A stretch of 20,435 nucleotides of DNA. Source: JANXZO01 sp964355115. Its GTDB lineage: Bacteria; Bacteroidota; Bacteroidia; Bacteroidales; FEN-979. The DNA lies in the NCBI GenBank assembly GCA_964355115.1, contig CAYHCQ010000059.1, positions 1 through 20,435 on the forward strand, given 5' to 3'. This document shows positions 15,831-20,435 of the stretch, in pieces. Numbering within the stretch: position 1 is the first letter of the stretch; each line of letters begins with the position of its first letter. The translations under genes and the position numbers were made by a program. Below the pieces are notes generated by a model. That model ran no database searches. It was not told the origin of the DNA and saw nothing but the letters and a program-made list of their open reading frames with translations.

Positions 15831-17903
15831 ATGGCGAAGAAGCTCCCTATCATTAACCGCGACCTGAACTGGCTCTATTTCAATGGCCGGGTATTGCAGG
15901 AGGCTGCCGACAATAGAAATCCACTGCTTGAAAGGCTAAAGTTCCTGGGTATCTTCTCAAACAACCGGGATGAGTTCTTCCGCATCAGGGTGGCCACCCT
16001 TAACCGTTTGATGAAGATGGAGCGCATGCAGTACGACATGCCCGTGAATCCGAAAAAAACGTTAAAAGATATCGGGCTTCTGGTCCAAACACAGGAGCGG
16101 GAATTCATGCAGGTATATGAATCGATAGTGCAGGACCTGGCCGCCCACGATATTTTCATCGTGAATGAAAAGCAGCTAACCCAAACCCAGGGTGAGATCG
16201 TTAAGAAATACTTCTCAGAAAAGGTGCGTGTTTGCCTGTTCCCGATGATGATCAGCAGCCTGCGCGACATCTCTTCGCTTCGCGACAAATCGATATACCT
16301 GGCTGTTACACTGGGGCGCAAGGATAAAGCCCTGAAGGACGACTACGCGTTAATTGAAGTACCTACGAAAATTGTTTCGAGATTCCTCATCCTTCCGACT
16401 GAAGGAGAGAAACATTACATCATCCTGCTCGACGACATCATCCGGTATTGCCTCTCTGACATCTTCGCCATTTTCGGTTACGACACCTATTCAGCTTACA
16501 CGGTAAAGATTACCCGCGACGCAGAAATAGATATCGATACCGATGTTTCGAAGAGTTTTCTTGAGGTGATGACCGAGAGCATCAAACAGCGCAAAAGGGG
16601 CATACCGGTAAGGTTTGTCTACGATAAGGAGATCCCGCCTGAGTTGCTGAGGACCATTACAAAACAGCTGGGTATCACCAAGGATGACCCGATAAGGGGT
16701 GGAGGAAGGTATCATAACTTCAAGGATTTCATGGGGTTTCCCAACCTCGGGCACCCGGAACTCGAATACCAGCGAATGGTTCCGCTTTTGCATCGCGATC
16801 TGCCGCCCAACCGTAGCATTCTCTCCTCTATCCGGCGTAAAGATATAATGCTTCACTACCCGTACCAGTCCTTTCAGTACATTATCGACCTGTTGCGCGA
16901 AGCATCCATCGACCCTAAGGTACGCTCCATCAAGATGACCATTTACCGCGCTGCTAAAAATTCGGGTGTGATAAATGCCCTGATCAATGCCGCACGCAAT
17001 GGCAAATATGTTACAGTGTTCATGGAACTTCAGGCACGGTTTGATGAAGAGGCAAATATTTTCTGGACCGAACGGCTTCGTGAAGAGGGTGTTAAGGTGA
17101 TCCACAGTATCCCCGGGTTCAAAGTGCATTCGAAACTGATCCTGATCCGCCGCAAGGAGAACAACAAGAACTTTTATTTCTCCTTCATCGGCACCGGCAA
17201 TTTCAATGAAGACACGGCAAAGGTATATTCCGATGTTAGCCTGCTCACTGCTGATCAGGATATCTGTGCAGATGTTGTGAGCGCATTTCACCTGGTTGAG
17301 GAGAACTACCGTCCCTACAAGTTTAAAAAACTTATCGTCTCCCCTTTCAACATGCGGAATTTCTTCCTGAACATGCTCACGCGTGAGATCAAGAATGCTG
17401 CTGCCGGGAAAGAGGCCTGGGCTATTATCAAGCTGAACAGCCTTGTAGACGAAACCATGGTAAATAAGCTCTATAAGGCAAGCCAGGCCGGGGTAAAGAT
17501 TAAGCTGATCATTCGCGGTATATGTACGCTCGTTCCCGGAATACCGGGGGTAAGCGACAACATCGAGGCCATCAGTATTGTCGACAGGTTCCTTGAGCAT
17601 GCGCGTGTAATTGTATTTTGTAATGGTGGCGACAATAAGTATTTTATCACCTCGGCCGACTGGATGGTTCGAAATTTCGACAACCGCATCGAGGTTGCCG
17701 CGCCCATCAATGATCCTGACCTCCGGCAGATGCTCAAAGGGATGCTCGACATCCAGCTGGCTGATAACGTGAAGGCACGGATAATCAGCGAGGATCACAT
17801 GAATGAGTACCGTGTTATCAAAGGCCGGGCTGTAAGGTCGCAGACAGAAATCTACGAATTCCTGAAAAGGCAATTGCTGGAAACGCAAAATCCAGGTCTG
17901 TAA
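15831..17903 (+). CDS. ppk1: Polyphosphate kinase 1
   Basis: The 690-residue enzyme reversibly transfers the gamma phosphate of ATP to inorganic polyphosphate and is usually membrane-associated in the cytoplasm. Length is typical. The N-terminal domain starts INRDLNWLYFNGRVLQEA with FSNNRDEFFRIRVA. The catalytic half contains FKVHSKLILIRRKE, where H433 aligns with the autophosphorylated histidine of E. coli PPK (H435). It also has IGTGNFNEDTAK, IRGICTLVPG, SADWM and RFLEHARV, where H590 matches the second active-site histidine (E. coli H592). Just before GTGNFNE the sequence is YFSFIGTG, with Phe where E. coli has His (YAHIGTG). It follows the phosphatase by 4 nt and precedes the DivIC-like gene by 17 nt, with no terminator seen. 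Activity is expected from the intact main residues. Confidence 0.97.
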   Translation: MAKKLPIINRDLNWLYFNGRVLQEAADNRNPLLERLKFLGIFSNNRDEFFRIRVATLNRLMKMERMQYDMPVNPKKTLKDIGLLVQTQEREFMQVYESIVQDLAAHDIFIVNEKQLTQTQGEIVKKYFSEKVRVCLFPMMISSLRDISSLRDKSIYLAVTLGRKDKALKDDYALIEVPTKIVSRFLILPTEGEKHYIILLDDIIRYCLSDIFAIFGYDTYSAYTVKITRDAEIDIDTDVSKSFLEVMTESIKQRKRGIPVRFVYDKEIPPELLRTITKQLGITKDDPIRGGGRYHNFKDFMGFPNLGHPELEYQRMVPLLHRDLPPNRSILSSIRRKDIMLHYPYQSFQYIIDLLREASIDPKVRSIKMTIYRAAKNSGVINALINAARNGKYVTVFMELQARFDEEANIFWTERLREEGVKVIHSIPGFKVHSKLILIRRKENNKNFYFSFIGTGNFNEDTAKVYSDVSLLTADQDICADVVSAFHLVEENYRPYKFKKLIVSPFNMRNFFLNMLTREIKNAAAGKEAWAIIKLNSLVDETMVNKLYKASQAGVKIKLIIRGICTLVPGIPGVSDNIEAISIVDRFLEHARVIVFCNGGDNKYFITSADWMVRNFDNRIEVAAPINDPDLRQMLKGMLDIQLADNVKARIISEDHMNEYRVIKGRAVRSQTEIYEFLKRQLLETQNPGL

Positions 17904-17920
17904 CAATATCTGAAATAACC

Positions 17921-18235
17921 GTGAATCGCCTGAAAAAGATATTGAGTTTCTTCATCAATAAATACTTCCTTACCACGGTTGCATTTATTGTTTGGCTTGT
18001 ATTTTTCGACAGCAACAGCCTGATGGAGCGCAACAAGTTACAGGAAAAGCTGGATGTTCTGAATCTCGAAAAGCGATTCTACCTCGACGAAATCAAACGT
18101 GATTCAACCCTCACGAAACAGTTGCTCAGCGACACAGCGCAGCTTGAAAAATTTGCCAGGGAACGCTACCTGATGAAAAAGGACAAAGAGGATGTATACC
18201 TGGTCATTGACACTACTGCGGATCAACATCGATAA
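17921..18235 (+). CDS. FtsB/DivIC-family septum formation initiator protein
   Basis: The 104-residue bitopic membrane protein begins with a short basic cytoplasmic tail. One membrane helix follows (about 16-30, LTTVAFIVWLVFF), then a coiled coil (about 34-70, MERNKLQEKLDVLNLEKRF) and the conserved end motif LEKFARERYLMKKDKEDVY. This is the layout of FtsB/DivIC, which link FtsL and FtsQ in the divisome. The start codon is GTG: the only in-frame ATGs come after the membrane helix, so GTG is the only start that preserves the fold. It lies 17 nt after ppk1 and is probably co-transcribed with it. Its last 23 nt overlap the 3' end of priA on the other strand. Confidence 0.9.
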   Translation: MNRLKKILSFFINKYFLTTVAFIVWLVFFDSNSLMERNKLQEKLDVLNLEKRFYLDEIKRDSTLTKQLLSDTAQLEKFARERYLMKKDKEDVYLVIDTTADQHR

Positions 18236-20435
18236 GCACCTTTACCCCCCCGAAATCTTTCTGTACCCTGAATTTTTCAACTTCTTCAAGTAATTTCCCT
18301 TTCATTGAGGAGGCAGAGAGATTGCGCTCCACCTTCACCATGATATGCTTGATATAGTAGTTCATGATGCGCCCTACCATGGGGAATTCGGGGCCCAGAA
18401 TACGATTGCCGAATTTGACTCTCAGTGCCTTCGCAAGATTTGCCGCAGCTTTGTTGAGAAGCTCGGGATCCTTGTGTTTCAGCTTCAGCAGTACCAGCCG
18501 GTAATAAGGCGGGTATCTGAACTTGCGGCGCTCCGAAATCTGCTGACTGAACATTGCCAGGTAATTGTTATTCACCACGTCGAGGAGGATAGGATGGCCG
18601 GGGTTGTATGTCTGGATAAGCACACTCCCCTGTTTGTTCTTACGCCCCGACCGTCCGCTTACCTGGGCCATCATCTGGTAGCTGCGCTCGTGTGCCCTGA
18701 AGTCGGGAAAGCTGAGCATATTATCGGCATTGAGGATGCAAACCGTGCTCACATGGTCGAAGTCGAGCCCTTTGGTCACCATCTGCGTTCCCACCAGGAT
18801 GTCGATCTTCCGCTCCTCAAAATCACTGATGATCTGGAGATGGGAATTCTTGCTTCGTGTGGTGTCGAGATCCATGCGGGCGATGCGGGCTCCTGGAAGG
18901 AGAAGTCCCAACTCCTCCTCCACCTTTTCGGTACCGAATCCTTTCATCCGGATGCTGATCCCCTGACACTCCGGACATTTTTCAGGTATCCGGGTCACAT
19001 ACCCGCAGTAGTGACATCGCAACTGGTTGTTCTTTTTATGATAAACCAGCGTAACGTCACAGTTGATGCAGCCGGGCATCCAATGGCAGGTGTCGCACTC
19101 GAGCCGCAGCGAAAAACCCCGCCGGTTCTGAAAAAGAATCGACTGCTCTCCTTTCTCCAGCGCTCCGGCAAGGTGGTTGAGTAATACAGAAGAAAAATGG
19201 CTCTTCATCTTCCCCTGCCGCAACTCCTCCTTGATATTCACAACATGCACAAGTGGCATCTCCATATTGCCGAATCTCTCAAAAACCTCTACCAGGGCAT
19301 ACTTCCCCTGCAGGGCATTGAAATAGCTCTCAATGGATGGCGTGGCCGAACCAAGCAGGGTTTTTGCACCGTGCAGGTGCGCAAGGTAGATTGCCGCATC
19401 GCGTCCGTTGTAGCGGGGTGCAGGATCCATCTGCTTGAACGACGGATCGTGTTCCTCGTCGGCAATCACCAGTCCCAGATTCGCAAAAGGAAGAAATACC
19501 GACGACCGGGCGCCAAGGATAATATCGTGCCCTCGCTGAATTCCTCCGGTGGAATTGTTCGAGGAGAGTATGCTGTTCCATACCTCAACCCGCTCCTGTT
19601 CGTTGAATCGCGAATGGTAGATTCCGACCCGGTCGCCGAAATATTTCCTGAGCCGGGTGATGATCTGTGTCGTGAGGGCGATCTCAGGCAACATATAAAG
19701 AACCTGCTTCCCCTTGCTGAGAACCTCCTGGATAAGTTTGATGTACAACTCTGTCTTGCCGCTGCTTGTAACCCCGTGAAGCAGTACTACATCCCTGGCT
19801 GAAAAGCCTTCATGGATCTGGTGCAGGGCTATTTGCTGGACCGGCGTCAGCTCTATATTATCGGGGGATGAGTCGCTGCTGCCAGCTGGCAGCCGGCTCA
19901 CCTGACGCACTGTGACCCTGAACACCTCTTTTTTTACCAGCTCGTCCAACTGGGCTGAAGTGCCACCTGCCTTTTTCAGCAGGTCGGTCCGCTTCACTTC
20001 CAGGAGCGAACCCGAGCCGTACCGCGACATCTGGATGTATGTCATGAGTATTTCCAGCTGCTTTTTTGCCCTCTTCTCAAGCTGCTCGAATACGGGTATA
20101 AGTTGCTCCTCCTCTTCAAGTCCGGGGGCCAGGGTCACATAGATCTCAGTCTTTGGCTTCACCCTTTGGTGCAGCTCCTCCTCCAGAACGATGATCCCCT
20201 TCTCTATCATGGTTTTTACGAGCGGGATGATCTTTTGCTGTTCGATAATCCTTGATACATCTGACAGTGTTAAAGTTTTGCGGTAGTGCAGGGCCTCGAT
20301 CAGCAGGCTCTCCTTTTCATTTAAAACCGAACCTTCCTCCTTGAAAGAAGGATCAAGCGCAATTTTCGATTCGCTCGCCAGTTTAAGCGCCGAAGGCAGT
20401 GCGGCATTCATTACCTCGCCGGGAAAACAAAGGTA
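18213..20435 (-). CDS. priA: Primosomal protein N' (PriA helicase), N-terminus beyond the window
   Basis: The visible 740 codons encode most of PriA, the 3'-5' helicase that restarts stalled replication forks. The frame is open to the right edge: the codons before the first internal ATG (20411) read YLCFPGEV and join smoothly to MNAALPSALK, so the gene is cut by the window and that ATG is not the start. Visible parts are a winged-helix-like region, Walker A GVTSSGKTE, the Walker B box ADEEHDPSF, and a zinc module with four cysteine pairs (CDTC, CINC, CHYC, CPEC). These are followed by GTEKVEEEL, VGTQMVTKGLDF and QVSGRSGR. About 80-100 N-terminal residues (3' DNA-binding domain) should lie outside. 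It is convergent with the DivIC-like gene and overlaps it by 23 nt. Confidence 0.97.
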   Translation of the reverse strand, partial: YLCFPGEVMNAALPSALKLASESKIALDPSFKEEGSVLNEKESLLIEALHYRKTLTLSDVSRIIEQQKIIPLVKTMIEKGIIVLEEELHQRVKPKTEIYVTLAPGLEEEEQLIPVFEQLEKRAKKQLEILMTYIQMSRYGSGSLLEVKRTDLLKKAGGTSAQLDELVKKEVFRVTVRQVSRLPAGSSDSSPDNIELTPVQQIALHQIHEGFSARDVVLLHGVTSSGKTELYIKLIQEVLSKGKQVLYMLPEIALTTQIITRLRKYFGDRVGIYHSRFNEQERVEVWNSILSSNNSTGGIQRGHDIILGARSSVFLPFANLGLVIADEEHDPSFKQMDPAPRYNGRDAAIYLAHLHGAKTLLGSATPSIESYFNALQGKYALVEVFERFGNMEMPLVHVVNIKEELRQGKMKSHFSSVLLNHLAGALEKGEQSILFQNRRGFSLRLECDTCHWMPGCINCDVTLVYHKKNNQLRCHYCGYVTRIPEKCPECQGISIRMKGFGTEKVEEELGLLLPGARIARMDLDTTRSKNSHLQIISDFEERKIDILVGTQMVTKGLDFDHVSTVCILNADNMLSFPDFRAHERSYQMMAQVSGRSGRKNKQGSVLIQTYNPGHPILLDVVNNNYLAMFSQQISERRKFRYPPYYRLVLLKLKHKDPELLNKAAANLAKALRVKFGNRILGPEFPMVGRIMNYYIKHIMVKVERNLSASSMKGKLLEEVEKFRVQKDFGGVKVLIDVDPQ

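Noticed and set aside
16491..17906. 471-codon minus-strand open frame opposite ppk1
   Set aside because: It lies wholly within the clearly conserved PPK1 coding region and has no recognisable domain. Long antisense frames are common opposite GC-rich genes.
18345..19184. 279-codon plus-strand open frame opposite priA
   Set aside because: The opposite strand encodes intact PriA helicase motifs and zinc-binding cysteines, while this frame shows no domain of its own.
20409..20411. ATG as the start of a short PriA lacking its N-terminal domain
   Set aside because: The frame is open to the window edge and the preceding codons read like the conserved PriA sequence, so the gene is cut by the window rather than truncated.

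Overview
The window looks like a chromosomal segment of a Bacteroidota bacterium, probably near Bacteroidales/Marinilabiliales. Four things support this: a protein with the type IX secretion/gliding CHU_C C-terminal domain; a periplasmic 14-blade Reg_prop + Y_Y_Y sensor kinase; two promoter boxes of the Bacteroidota TAnnTTTG type; and starts generally preceded by A-rich sequence rather than Shine-Dalgarno motifs. No RNA genes, transposases, phage genes or CRISPR were seen.

Layout. 1-5659, minus strand: a two-gene exported glycosidase operon, a GH29 alpha-L-fucosidase followed by a GH38-type alpha-mannosidase-like enzyme. A small unassigned ORF (5752-5997, minus) lies upstream, separated from it by a weak terminator-like hairpin. 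6168-12572, plus strand: a membrane sensor histidine kinase, a soluble REC-PAS-HK-REC hybrid kinase, and a DbpA-like DEAD-box RNA helicase translationally coupled to the hybrid kinase by a 4-nt ATGA overlap. 12630-13805, minus strand: an exported T9SS-type cell-surface protein. 13946-18235, plus strand: housekeeping genes glyA, a SixA-like phosphohistidine phosphatase, ppk1 (4 nt after the phosphatase) and an FtsB/DivIC-like division protein (GTG start). 18213-20435, minus strand: priA, open at the right edge of the window and overlapping the division gene tail-to-tail by 23 nt.

Functional reading. The fucosidase and mannosidase-like enzyme probably trim fucose- and mannose-containing glycans in the periplasm or at the surface. 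The divergently placed sensor kinase has the periplasmic architecture that Bacteroidota use to sense oligosaccharides, but neither it nor the hybrid kinase carries a DNA-binding output, so the regulatory target is not visible here. The phosphatase-ppk1 pair joins two phosphohistidine enzymes in one transcription unit.

The most unusual content is not a gene. Five short tandem arrays, all with 7- or 8-bp units but with unrelated unit sequences, sit on or at gene boundaries. One touches the stop codon of the mannosidase gene. One lies in frame inside that gene. One runs from the helicase stop codon to the stop codon of the convergent gene. One contains the start codon of the T9SS gene. One begins on the base after the glyA stop codon. 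Shared period with unshared sequence suggests a recurrent local process rather than a copied repeat family.
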